From positions 39,666,101 to 39,730,100 of the forward strand of contig CM069872.1 in NCBI GenBank assembly GCA_036172665.1: a stretch of 64,000 bases of DNA, read 5' to 3'. The notes below the pieces were generated by a model. The model was not told where the DNA came from, did not search any database, and saw only the letters and a list, made by a program, of their open reading frames with translations. Both the position numbers and the translations under genes were made by a program. Positions 36,229 through 47,461 of this stretch are shown one piece after another. The stretch comes from Prosopocoilus inquinatus (lineage: Eukaryota > Arthropoda > Insecta > Coleoptera > Lucanidae). Every line of letters begins with the position of its first letter. The first letter of the stretch is position 1.

Positions 36229-38147
36229 TAGTGGTTCCCAAAGTGTTTCCTACGGATCCCTTAGGGTCCATAGCAAGTACCCCAGGGGGTCAGCTGTGGG
36301 GGTCCGCGGCAAATTAAAATTAATTTGGAGGTACACCAAGACATCAAAGATAAATCTATAATTTCACTCTTATTAGGGCCGGAGGATGAGTTGAACACGG
36401 CCAGCTGAAGTGAATTCGGTCAGTCCAAAGAGAAATAAAAATGTTTTCGTAAAAAATGAAAAGCGTACGTCAAGTGGCTCCCTCAAATTCAAAACTAATG
36501 TCAAATTTAAACTCTTGGTTATGAGTATTGTCACTTATCTTTGTTCGGGTTGATAAGCGTCGGTACCGTAACCATGGTAACATCTAATTAATGGTGTAAT
36601 GAGTGTTAGAGAGGGCGTTAGTTAACACACTCCATGGCTTACTTTACTGGGACACGCTTTTAGGCGAATTAAACTGGCCGTATATGACAAATTATCAATT
36701 CAGCTGTCCTTGGGTTGAATAGAGCTAAGTCGGGTTATGCGGATATTGAGAGTGGTTGAGTTTCATTTTAATCAACTTTTAACTTTTAACAATTTTTATA
36801 TTTTTAATTTTTCTTGCAATTTTCAATTTTTATTTGTGTTAAATGAAATTAGGGAGATAAGTTTAGATTGATATTACGACGTCATTTTAATTGATTTAAT
36901 TTTTTTTAAATATCTACACTTTAATTTTTTTTGTAATTTTTAATCTTTTACTTGTGCTGGACCTTGAGATTTGTTGAACTTAACTTTAATCCACGTATAA
37001 ATTTCTTCTTCGTTCTTTTTACATTAATTTTTCTCCGGACAACTCGTATTTTAGTTTAAATTCATGTTACCTTTTTGATTCTCTTGATAACTTGTTTGTT
37101 CACTTTTTTTCATTCCTGACGATGCTATCAATCGATAATAAAACGTTAAGGGCTTTTCCAATCATAATTCCGTCCGGTTTAAGATTAACAACTGTTTACG
37201 TTAATTTTTGACTTATATAGAATAGAAATTAATATCAAATAAGCTGGGTGAATTCAGTTGACGTTGAGATTTGCTGATGTTCATTTTAATTTGTTTTACA
37301 TTTTTACTAGGTTTAAATGGAGTTAGGTTGAGTGCAATTGGGTTGAATTAACATGGAACACAAGTTTTTCATTCAATTTTTTTATTGTTTTTTGATTTTT
37401 AATTTTCTTGCTTGGGTTGGATAGAGTCGAGTTCAATTGTTGAGTTGACCTTGACTTTGACAATGGTCGAACTTCAATTTAATCATTTTTAATTTTTTTA
37501 GATTTTTTACTTTTCATTTTTTGCATTTTAAATGTTTTGCTTCAATTGAATATAGTTAGGTTGACTTTGGTTGACCTTGAGATTTGTTGAGCTTCATTTT
37601 CACATTTCATTTTTATTTTTTTAAATTCTTTTCTTTCTTAATTTTTTACTTGGCTTGGATTTTTTATTGTTTTTTATTTTTAATTTATTGCTTAGGTTAA
37701 ATAAGGTTAATCTCAGCTATTGGATCGAGTTTAGTTGACCTTGAGATTGTTCAAGGTGCGCTTTGATCGTTTTTTAATTAACATATGAAATGAAAACCAG
37801 ACAATAGGTCTGATTCTACACCAATTGGTTATTTATCTTACTTTATTATTATTGTTATCATTATTATTATTATTTTCTTTAATGTTTCACTTAAGTATTG
37901 GTGCTCGTTTTGATTTATATATATATATATATATATGTTAATAATTAATTTCATCGTTATTGTATGGAGCTGAGAACCAATAAAGACACTTTATTATTAT
38001 TATATTTTGGGGCCCCTCTTGCATCGGCGTCCTCATTGCCTTGCTTACCGCCTTCCGCTGGCCCTGACTCTTATGCAGTTGCGTAGAGTTATTTCACTTG
38101 CAGGCTCATGGGTCAGGTTTTCGCTATAAGAAGTTTGGAAACCGCTG
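36229..38147. mobile_element. 1.92-kb non-autonomous hAT-type element, T-rich interior
   Basis: The ends read TAGTGGTTCCCAAA and, inverted, CAGCGGTTTCCAAA, typical of hAT termini. The flanks CTCTAAAT and CTCTAATG share six of eight bases, compatible with an aged 8-bp target duplication. The interior is a T-rich degenerate array in which phrases such as TTGACCTTGAGATTTGTTGA recur, plus a (TA)n tract near 37920. There is no transposase frame. Confidence 0.65.
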
Positions 38148-38923
38148 CTCTAATGGTTATTTATGATGCAAATGTATGAAGTAAGGCTTTTATGTACGAA
38201 TTGCGAAGTTTAATTTTTTTTTCCTTTAATCGCAAGGAGTGCATAAAAGCATTTCACACACGTATGTCATATATTTTAACTAAGACTTCATTTTGTTGTA
38301 TTTGTTGTCGCTTCGCGTCGTTGTCAACAATGTCAACAGAAATAATTTAACAATGATAGTCCCATTTGATTTACATTGGCTTTTTACACACGATTTAACT
38401 CATTTACGCACGATTTATTTAATGTAGCTCCTCACACAAAATTATTTATTAAATAATTTGTTCATTATAGGGTGGGACTGGATAAATGTAATTATGCTCA
38501 TGAATGTCAGTTGGAACATTTTGCAAAGTAATGCGTTTGACTAAGAGAATGGTTCGAGAAAACCAACGAAAGTTAATGCAAAATGCAAAAAGAAAATTTG
38601 TACTTTAGAAACAAACATACTTTGGGAAACAATTTAAACTTCCAAATCTCTCTGCCTGTGGTCAAGCGCAGGGCCTTTATTTGTCTGGGGTAACGAATAA
38701 TTCCGAGTCAGGGCAAAGGAAAACGTTAAGTTTCCGCAAGTTCGTTTTGTATTATGCATGTGTTTCCTGCAATGAAAGATACGGCATTTAAATTAACGTT
38801 GGAAGGTGAAAACGATGTGCAATGTGCAATATCCAGTTCCTCCGCGAAACTCGTACACATTTATATCAACTTGTAATAATATACTTAACATTTTCTTTGT
38901 ATTTCCGTTAACACACCAAAATG

Positions 38924-39475
38924 TGTCACGCTTTGGGTGGTGCCTCCTTAGGGTGGTGTCTCCACTCTGTCGCGGTAAGAGGGTAGCGTAGGGTTTTCAG
39001 AGGGTAGGGTTTTAAAAACAAATATTTTACAAAAGTTGGTAGCTTTTATTAATGTTAAATTTAAATAGTTGGGGGTTTTTCGTAAGTCAAGACGGGGTGG
39101 TTGCGGTCCTGATCGTCCGTGCGGGCGGCTGTGGTTAGCGTTGGCCTGGCCGGTGGTGACGTACTTTTCGTCCGAGCAGTAGCTACGATGTCAAGGTCGG
39201 CTCATTGCGGCTTTTATGCTATCGGTGGCGGATGACCACGGTCGATCTTGTGGTCCTAGACGAAGTGGTGTGTCCCTGATACGACAAGCAGGGGTGCGGT
39301 GATGGGTAAGCTGCTTTGGCTCACCGTCACTGGGGTTGACCGGGCTTCTGACTGGGGTTGACGGGCGGTGATGGAGGCGTCCTACGATCGACGTCAGGAT
39401 GCTGGTGATCTTGGGAACAGCGTCCTTGGTCTTGGAATGGCTCCGGACGGCTCCCCTTCTTAACAGTTAGCATGA
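38924..39475 (-). mobile_element. Possible GC-rich solo LTR
   Basis: On the minus strand this ~550-bp block begins TGTTAAGAAGGGG and ends GTGACA. It carries a TATA-like CATAAAAGCC about halfway and AATAAAAG further on, in LTR promoter-to-poly(A) order. It is much richer in GC than its surroundings. No clean target duplication was found: with these borders the flanks do not match, while extending to 38911 gives GTTA on both sides but a non-canonical end. The call is therefore tentative. Confidence 0.45.
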
Positions 39476-39739
39476 TACCAATCGGAGTCACTTCTGGTTC
39501 GACTGTCCTCCAAATTTTAATTCACACATTTTATACGCAATTTTTGTAGATTCGCGCATTGCGTTATTCGTAAGTTGCCGCCATTCTGGCGATGTTTTAT
39601 TATGAAACATGAACCGTGTTATATCGGGTTACCTCACGTATTGTTATGACACTGTTGAAATTGCCCTCGATTTCACAAACCCGTGCTTTAATAATTTCTT
39701 TTTATTATTTTTTTACGAAAACCTACCACCGTGACAATA

Positions 39740-39860
39740 GTAATAGAAAAAAAGAAAATAAATAGAACGTGTTTGTTTGCTACGTTAATAAATAAAAGAC
39801 AAAAAATGAGCGGTGGCTGTGGAAATTCTTCCAGGTTTGGAACTGTGTACGCAAATATAG
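39740..39860. repeat. Dispersed repeat copy (partner near 5890-6003)
   Basis: AGAACGTGTTT, AAATAAAAGACAAAAAAT, GGCTGTGGAAATTCTTCCAGG and AACTGTGTACGCAAAT match the segment near 5890-6003 with modest divergence. Identity of the family is unknown. Confidence 0.6.
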
Positions 39861-40814
39861 TGCAAGGAAGAACTCAGTCACGGAAATCTCTTTTAGTCGT
39901 CAACTCTAGGCTCTCCCTAGGGTAATAAACGCAACACAATTAATTTTACTGCGATGGATAATGTGAAGATGGAATGGGACCTATCGCCGCAGCCGTCTCG
40001 CCTCGGCCATTTCGTCGAGGGCGTTTCGACGCTGAACCGTTTCGCCACCGGTTATAGTTATTTGGGGGACATTTCGCCACCGGTTATAGTTATTTGGGAA
40101 AAGGTGAACCTAGTTTGCTTTTTCGTATGCTAGTTTTAAGTACGCATTTAACATCCACTTGATTTTTTTTAATGTGTTTCTCCATGGTTTCTCCTGTCAT
40201 ATGCCTTTATTAAACTAATGGCAAACGTGTGGCAGAGTAATCAATCTAATCATGTTTGGAGTTATTTAGGAAATTATATTTCCGGTTCATAATAAAGAAG
40301 AACGTGTAATGTAAATGTAATACAATATGTTTTAAAAAGATAAAATCAACCAATTTTAAAAGCTACTTTAAATTTGACGTAACGTAATGCAATGCTTAAT
40401 GCTTTACCAGTGCATGTAGGATTCCTTTCAAGATTTCAGATTGCACTGCAAATAGTGCTGGAATTATGTCCTCTTTGAGAATTCTTCTTTTAAATCAAAC
40501 AACCATTACATTACGTCCCAAAATATTAAATTTACAAACGGCGTCTTCAATTCATTATACTGACAAATTTTATTATGTCTTATCCAAATACCTATTAATT
40601 TGAAATGTTTCTGAAGACATACAAAATGAAAAACCTTTATTTCTTCACTTTTTACAATTAAATACCGAAATATCTATGCAATATCTAATCGTAATGTCAA
40701 AATTAATTGCCAAATTGTATAAAATCATATACTCCTTGAAAATGGGTCCAACCAATCAAAATGGATATCACACATGGATCAACTCTTATCCTAAATTATG
40801 AACAGGAACTTTAA

Positions 40815-40942
40815 GGCCCGGTTTTTCCATCACAGTTTAACTTTAAGCTTCGTTTTATTCCCGTGGTAACGATTGTAAGAACAATTGTTTCCATAGGAAT
40901 AAAACGGAGTTTAAACTTAAACCCCAATTGAAAAACTGGCCC
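40815..40942. mobile_element. 128-bp MITE with TAA target duplication
   Basis: Ends GGCCCGGTTTTTCCATC and GAAAAACTGGCC are inverted, and the inner arms repeat GTTTAACTTTAAGCTTCGTT in inverted form. TAA flanks both sides (40812-40814 and 40943-40945). Same general type as the MITEs at 15789 and 50812. Confidence 0.85.
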
Positions 40943-41845
40943 TAAGGGGTCGGTGCAAAGCTCGAATCCATACTTTTCAAAACGGCTGCCGCGGAACGTC
41001 ATAGACCCTGTGAAGATGACCGGGTTTTAGGACTATCTTATTTTTAGACAGTTAGGATCTAGGATCACGTGGGGTAAATATGCAGCTAGCAAAAATTAGG
41101 GTAAAAGTAAAACAAGCCTGTAATTGCTTAATGAATTTATTGTAAAACTGGAAGTGCTCTTATTGAACTTGTACTTTTATAAAGAAGATATAAAGATATG
41201 AAGTAATTGTTATAAACTTTGTACTGTCCATGAAGTATTTTCGAAATCCGTGTGAAAATATATGAATTAAATTTCACATTTTGTTGTACAATTTTCCTGT
41301 AACTGCAAAACAAATTGTAATTTCACATATTTATATTGATTATGCATAGAGCTAAAAGGTCTCTGGTCATAATGCCCTTTTCGTTTTATTTTGCTGGTAA
41401 TTAGTTTTTTTGTAATAGTGATTTAAATTTTTCGGAAAAAGTGAAACACCCTTTATTATTATTTATTTTAATAAATTAGAATTTCTATGTCCGACCACCG
41501 AAAGAATATTTCACGAATCGAATCGATCCCATAGGGATCGTTTACTTTCGTATCGTGTTTCTTTTCTTCACCAATTCACCCGATGGAATTCATATTGCCT
41601 CAGGAATCATCTGCAAATCCGAAAGAATAAAACTCCGAACTGAAAGGTAAATCATGTCCAGACGGGCGGAACACATGCATAATGCATTCCGGCATCGAAT
41701 CGTGGAGATGAATTGCTTGGAACACTTCGGAACATTATGGAGCAAGGAGCAAAGAATAATCAGATTTTCTCTACAAAAAAAAAAAAAAAAATTACTTTAC
41801 AACGCGTTGCTTTTTTTTCTAAATTAATTGCAAAATTTGTTGCAG

Positions 41846-41933
41846 AAGAAGCGTTAACATGCAACGTCTGCGATCGATCTTTCGCCTGCCCGAAGCAACT
41901 GTCTTCACACAAGCAAAAGAAGAGGCATTTTGG
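41846..41933 (+). CDS. C2H2 zinc-finger gene, penultimate coding exon
   Basis: The 88-bp exon lies between TTGTTGCAG and GTTAGTA. It encodes one classical finger, CNVCDRSFACPKQLSSHK and on to the second His, spacing C-x2-C-x12-H-x5-H. Two leading bases finish a codon from an upstream exon I could not find, and two trailing bases join the next exon at 49697 to give a Gly codon, so phases agree. Such fingers bind nucleic acid or protein partners; the specific family is not recognised. The upstream gene structure is unresolved. Confidence 0.8.
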
Positions 41934-43141
41934 GTTAGTACTAATTCATAATACAGCATGTAGAGTAAGTTGTATTTTATTTTATTTTATTAAGTCGCAG
42001 TTCCACATTGAAATTGCAGTATGAGAAAGTATTTTTACAAAGAAATCGAAGCATCCATTCAATCTGTAGATATTTTCGAGTTCACGTGGACTGATTTGTA
42101 TATCGTCGTGTGTAACAGAAAGAGAAATATTATTAGCCAATCACATATAATAAGGAGGTTATAATTTTTTTGTTGGCCACCTCTTTTCTTTGTGAAGCCA
42201 GAAATTGTGAAACTACTACTTGATAAAATACATCGATGTATAACTCCATGTATAATAATAACTAACAACGTCGACTAATTCCATTTTACTTAATTAAATT
42301 CCTGAAACGTCCAAATAAATTTCTCATGTAACTTAACGTCTGAAACGATGAAAATTCGGCCCGCATTCCCCCTAACTTAATAAACCTTCCTTTTATAAAG
42401 TTGTGAACGAACTGAAACATACGTATCAAAGTTTCGCGCGTCGTTTTCTCTGAGTGCAGATTGCAATCTTTGGGAAAGCCGGCGAAAATCATAAAAGTTT
42501 TCCGCGCTGAAACTGAAAAGGTCTCGGCATTCTTTTCGCTTGGAAAAGTTAAAAAAGAATTTTTTATTTAATTGCATCTGAAAATGAGTTTTCTATTTTC
42601 AAAAGTTCTCGGTTGCTGATTTATACAGAACTAAAAATTTAAAAAAAAAATCGTAGGATGTCGCTGTTTTATCTGTTTATAAAATTTTAATAACATTGTT
42701 ATAATAAAATCTTCATTTAACCCTTAAGTAGTATGGCTTGGATTCCAAACACTTAAGGTATGGCAGGGTCAAAAGTGACCCTCAATTTTTTTGGCATAGT
42801 ACAGTTTTTGTAACTGGTTATTTAACTTAAGACAATGGAGATATACACTTTACTAACTCTTTTAAGAATACAGAAAGAAAAAACATAAGTATTTAAAAGT
42901 CATTTTAGTGATAAAAATAGGACAAAGGAAAAATTCTCCGAAATCAACAATAACTCCTGAAATCAATAAAAACTTGCGAACAACATTTTTTTTCCGTAAC
43001 TCAGTGTATGAATCTTAACTTTAGAGTAACTCAGTTTAAGCATAATATCAAAAAATTTAAACAACAACATAAATTTATTGGTAAAAGAGAACGCATGGAC
43101 TATACAATAACTGATTCCGAACCGTTCGTTATAATTACTGA

Positions 43142-43351
43142 ACGGATCTTGGTACATGTACCGGTGGAAGGGAGGAGTAGGAGCGGTCAGTGGCGCCTTC
43201 GCGTTGATTTGAATCACAATCCTATTTAATAGGTTTACTGGATTGTGACGTTGATTTGAATCACAATCCTATTTAATAGGATTACAGGACGTGAAGGCGT
43301 GACCGCCCGCTCCTACTCCTCTTTTGCACCGGTACATGTACCAAAATCCGT
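43142..43351. mobile_element. 210-bp foldback element with palindromic GGTACATGTACC ends
   Basis: The left end ACGGATCTTGGTACATGTAC and the right end, its near-perfect inverse, enclose arms sharing GAGGAGTAGGAGCGG and CGCCTTC. The centre has two direct copies of GTTGATTTGAATCACAATCC. No coding capacity or clear target duplication. Confidence 0.75.
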
Positions 43352-43387
43352 GGTATAGTTATAATACATTGCCGTCCCCGCTTCCTT

Positions 43388-43506
43388 GATATCCAAAGCG
43401 AGGATTAAAAAGTCCCTGCCCCTGCAGTGTTTCTCGACGCGATCGATCGAAATTGGATCGTGGGCGCCGCGACGGTACTATTTCATCCTCGCTTTATTGA
43501 TATCGT
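43388..43506. repeat. Imperfect inverted repeat
   Basis: CTTGATATCCAAAGCGAGGA at the left is mirrored by TCCTCGCTTTATTGATATCG at the right, with a GC-rich centre containing CGATCGATCG. Possibly another small foldback element. Confidence 0.5.
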
Positions 43507-43732
43507 AAGAACAGGAAAGCACCGTGACGAGGTCAGGGCAGCCAACTCATATTCATTTAAGTTACCGTTCACTGCATCAACTGGTTCGTGAATTTTTGAT
43601 GTATAACTCTAATATTATTGATCTGATCAATATTAATTGATAAATAACATAATAAAATAAAATAACTACATCTTAAAATTTTCAGATTAGAAGTGTGATG
43701 ATAAAAATAAACATTAATTGATCACTGAATTG

Positions 43733-44042
43733 ATTGAATTCTTGACTTACAGTTGGAACCTCGTGTCTCGGATTTTTTCTACTGCCGACGTTCCCTTCTT
43801 CCTTGCAGAAGAACTTCCTCAGGGCTGCTGCTACTGGTCGTGGTGATGGTGCTGCTGTTGCTGGTGGTTTTGCTGCTGTTTCTTGCAACACAAGAAAAGA
43901 AGCAGCAGTACCACCAGCAGCAGCAGCCATACCATCACCAGCAGCAGCAGCAGCAGCAGCCCTGAGGAAGTTCTTCTACAATGAAGAACGAAACGTCGGC
44001 AGTAGAAGAAATCGGAGAGAACCTGAAGCCAAGAATTCAACC
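43733..44042. mobile_element. 310-bp foldback with CTG/CAG-rich arms
   Basis: The left arm (TTGAATTCTTG, TTTTTTCTACTGCCGACG, AGAAGAACTTCCTCAGGGC, then CTG triplets) is mirrored on the right (CAG triplets, GCCCTGAGGAAGTTCTTCT, CGTCGGCAGTAGAAGAAA, CAAGAATTCAA). The triplet tracts lie at the tip of the hairpin. The frames here (poly-Gln, poly-Ala or poly-Leu in different registers on both strands) are by-products of the repeat. Confidence 0.75.
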
Positions 44043-44119
44043 ATGAACGACGGCTGCGGAAGCCTTCAAGTTAAACTAATCATACAATTGTAATTAATTT
44101 GACAGTTGTCAAAATGTTT

Positions 44120-45010
44120 TTGTTTTTGGTAAAAATAGGAGCACAAAAAAAACAAAAACAAATAAAAAAACGCCGATTTACAATATCAAAAATCTGAACA
44201 AATAAGAAAAAAAAAACAAATTAACCTGCAAAAAAAATAGAAAACAAAGGAGAAATCAAAGACACAGTAAGAAAATAAAATACATAAAAAGCGAAAAAAC
44301 AACAAAAGAAGATCAACAACACTAAGCTGAATGAAAAAGCAACAGTTTTCCGAATGACTCAAAAAATTCGCAGAAAATAAAAACAAAATCAATAAATCAA
44401 TAAAAAAAGAAGACGAAAAATTATGCGAATGTCAAAATACAGTGCATAAAACAAAAGATCACAACTGTGATGGACACAAAAGAAATGAAAAACGATGAAC
44501 TATGAAAAAGCGCCAATAAATTGCAAAAAGAAGAATTCCATAAGATAAGTAAAAGAGAAATCCACAGTACAAAAGCATAAATAACGAAAAAAACACAAAA
44601 GAAAATTGATGACTAAGCTGAAAAAAAACAAATGAATTTCTAGACGAAAAACAAAATATAATTGGTAAGAAAGCGTTGGTCAACAAAAAAATAAATCAAA
44701 GAGAAATATGAGAGTATAAAATGAATTTAAAAGAAAAACTGATGTACTAAGATGGACAAAAAATAAAAATCCACGAAAATTCTGAGAAGAGACGAATGTG
44801 GAAAACAGGAAAGAAAAACAATATAAAAATGGATAGCTAACAAAATAAATGAAAAAATGGCCGAAAACTTTGCAAGTAAAGAAACTAACAGAAAACAAAA
44901 GGAAAAACAAAATAAACGAACCTTGAATAAAATGCAAAACTTCATCTCCTTAAAAGAAAAAATAAAAGAGAAAGAAAAAATATGAAATGAACAAAAAATA
45001 AAATAAAAGT
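44120..45010. repeat. A-rich, strand-skewed low-complexity block
   Basis: About 890 bp with nearly no T runs on the plus strand, rich in AAAAAACAAAAAC-like and GAAAA words. It is the mirror of the T-rich interiors at 36.8-37.8 and 47.8-48.9 kb. The minus-strand Phe-rich frames are composition artefacts. Confidence 0.6.
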
Positions 45011-45033
45011 ACATATTATCGTCACATAATACT

Positions 45034-45153
45034 TGTACTACGATGCTCAACTTAAATGATACTAATGCATGCGAACCACACTCTTAAGAACATTCAGCTA
45101 CGAAAGGGCTACGAAACTGTTAAATGGTATCATTTATGGTGAGCATCGTTGTA
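45034..45153. mobile_element. 120-bp MITE-like inverted repeat
   Basis: GTACTACGATGCTCAAC with TAAATGATAC is mirrored by GTATCATTTA and GTGAGCATCGTTGTAC. It abuts the A-rich block. Target duplication unclear. Confidence 0.65.
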
Positions 45154-45947
45154 CCTATATTAAAGCAGAAGCGTAGACAGTCGCTACTGATCGCATATAT
45201 TTTTTCTTTTCAGTTTCAAATTTTTGGTCGGTGGTGTACTCTTGCTACGAGGATTACACCGAGTGACTATCATTGACTGAGAATTATTTTATTAGATTGG
45301 CAACACTTCTCAATATTCATGTTGGTATACTTCTATAAAACTCTCACAATCTGACGTTTTCATCCTTGTTTTTACCAATATCTACAATGAAAGGGAGTTA
45401 ATGTCGGTATAAAAGGCAAAGAAAGTAATTATCGACGTATGTACATTTCAGTCTTATTAGACCTCATCAGGACAGTATAACTAAGATATAAGGTGTTGAC
45501 ACCTGAAGACTTTTCACTGCGGGCTTATGCTGACGATAACCTTTTTCTCTAATATCTTAATTTCACGATAACTAACCTAAAAACTTAACTAGCTATCACG
45601 TAAAAGTAACAAACTAAGAAAATTATGAGGAGCAGCAAGTACTGCCAATTCCCCAGGGTTCCCAACCTACTTAATTTTGCTGTCATAGTTTAAAGTCACT
45701 TGATATTAAAATGTAGAATTTTGTTGAGTGCAATGAAAAAGTAGCTCAAATCAAGCGCCAGGCGTCAAGTAAGATTTTCAAACGCCAAAAAAATGGCGGA
45801 ATTTCACCCAATCTGGCAACTCTGAGCGCCGCAGTAAGGGTGGGACGGAGGGGACGACGGCCCCAGACGCAACAATATTTTTTTAGAGCTCATTTTGATG
45901 AATAAATATCTTGCAAGATAGATGAAAAGTCTCGACGTGTGGAGGTC

Positions 45948-46325
45948 GAAAATCGTACCGGTTCGATTTTTCGATCCAAGATGGCGACGCGGTCTCGACG
46001 AGCGACGGCGACAGTCGAAAATCGTGCCGATTCGATTTTCCAATCCAAGATAGCAGTATAAGGCCGATGGATTATTTAAAGGATTGAAGACGTTTGCTTT
46101 CTTTTTGAAATCCGGATCTGGGCGCGTTTGCATCCAGATTTTGATGCAAGCATCGGATTATTGGGAATTTTTTAGAGGCAGTTTCGTGTTCTGATGCCGT
46201 TTAGGGATCGAAAAAAATTAACGAGTTTACTGGGAATCGGTTAGTACACTTCGTCGTATATTAGATGAAACGTCTCGATGGGCGTAGGTTGAAAATCGTG
46301 TCGGTTCGATTTTTCGATCCTAGAT
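45948..46325. repeat. Three dispersed copies of a 35-bp motif
   Basis: GTCGAAAATCGTACCGGTTC followed by GATTTTTCGATCC occurs near 45948, 46013 and 46289 with small changes. The motif is itself partly self-complementary (GAAAATCG...CGATTTTTC). A neighbouring segment near 46070 resembles 49405-49480, so the area is a mosaic of repeats. Confidence 0.6.
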
Positions 46326-47461
46326 AGCCGAGGGATTTATAGCACCTAAAATAAGAGCGTGGCCATATAGACGCTGCGTTTGTGTTAACATGGAGAGACC
46401 AGTTCGAAATTAGGTAGTCGTCTGTCCGTTTATATTTGTACGCTATTTTTTGCTTGTGATGATTACCTCGACCGCATTTGAGTAAAGACTTTATTTTTAA
46501 GTAGACTGTAACGACCTGACATTTATGTACAAAAGTAATTTTTTATAGGAATTCATTTTGCGAGAAACGTGTTATGAAACAATGCATGTGTAATCGGACA
46601 GTACAACTGCTACCGGTATTATGTAAGAACGATCACCCAAAGAGTAGATGAATCATAAATAAGTTGCCCACACATTAATTAAATTAAATTAAATAAATAA
46701 AATCTATTAAAATGAAAGAATTTTCTTGGAAAAACAAAATGCATAACAAGCCAAGCTGAATCTCTATCCGTGGTAATGACGTCCACTGGTGAAAAGACGA
46801 GTGAGGCTTAAATTGTTTACTTAAAACTGTGATCTCTCTCGCGTAACCTCGCAGGCGTTACAAAGATTGCCTAAATCAGGGGGCAACTTTAAAATGCCTT
46901 TAACATTAATTTGGCATGGCGGGAAAGGAGGGTATACATTCCTTTGTATTCTGTTTTGAATTTGTGGTAAATTGTTTTGTAAAATTGTTGAATTTAATCT
47001 TTTGTCGGCAACTATAAACATTTGTGTAAATTCAATTGTGTATTTGGAATTTGCTTAAAAGTGTTTTAAGTTTGTTAGAAATTTGTCTAATTTAGTATAA
47101 TTTCTTTAAAGTTTCGGTGATTTATTTACTTATATAATTTTTTTTGAAACACGACGAGCGCCTTGTAAGTGATCATTCTCTTTTACCATTTAATCCCCGT
47201 CCTCACAATACTTATAGTACGTATTTATACAATATTAGTCATCTTTGTTGTTATGTTTAAAAAGCGATGCCAAAAACAATAATCTCAACAACGCATATAT
47301 TATTTAAAAAATACGGATTTGTACAAACAAATTGGCATTCTAGAAATCGTCACAATTTAATATTTTTAAGCAAGGAGCACATTTACCACAAACATGGCTA
47401 CCGATCCTGGTATATAAAACCGAAAATCGTTCGCGACCATTGAAATCGACTTCACTTATGG

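Noticed and set aside
43682..44093. Frames rich in Gln, Ala or Leu on both strands
   Set aside because: All arise from the CTG/CAG tracts of the foldback element; several registers on both strands are open at once, which is typical of triplet repeats rather than of a gene.
44186..45050. Phe-rich minus-strand frames resembling membrane proteins
   Set aside because: They follow from the A-rich composition of the plus strand and have no splice context or family features.
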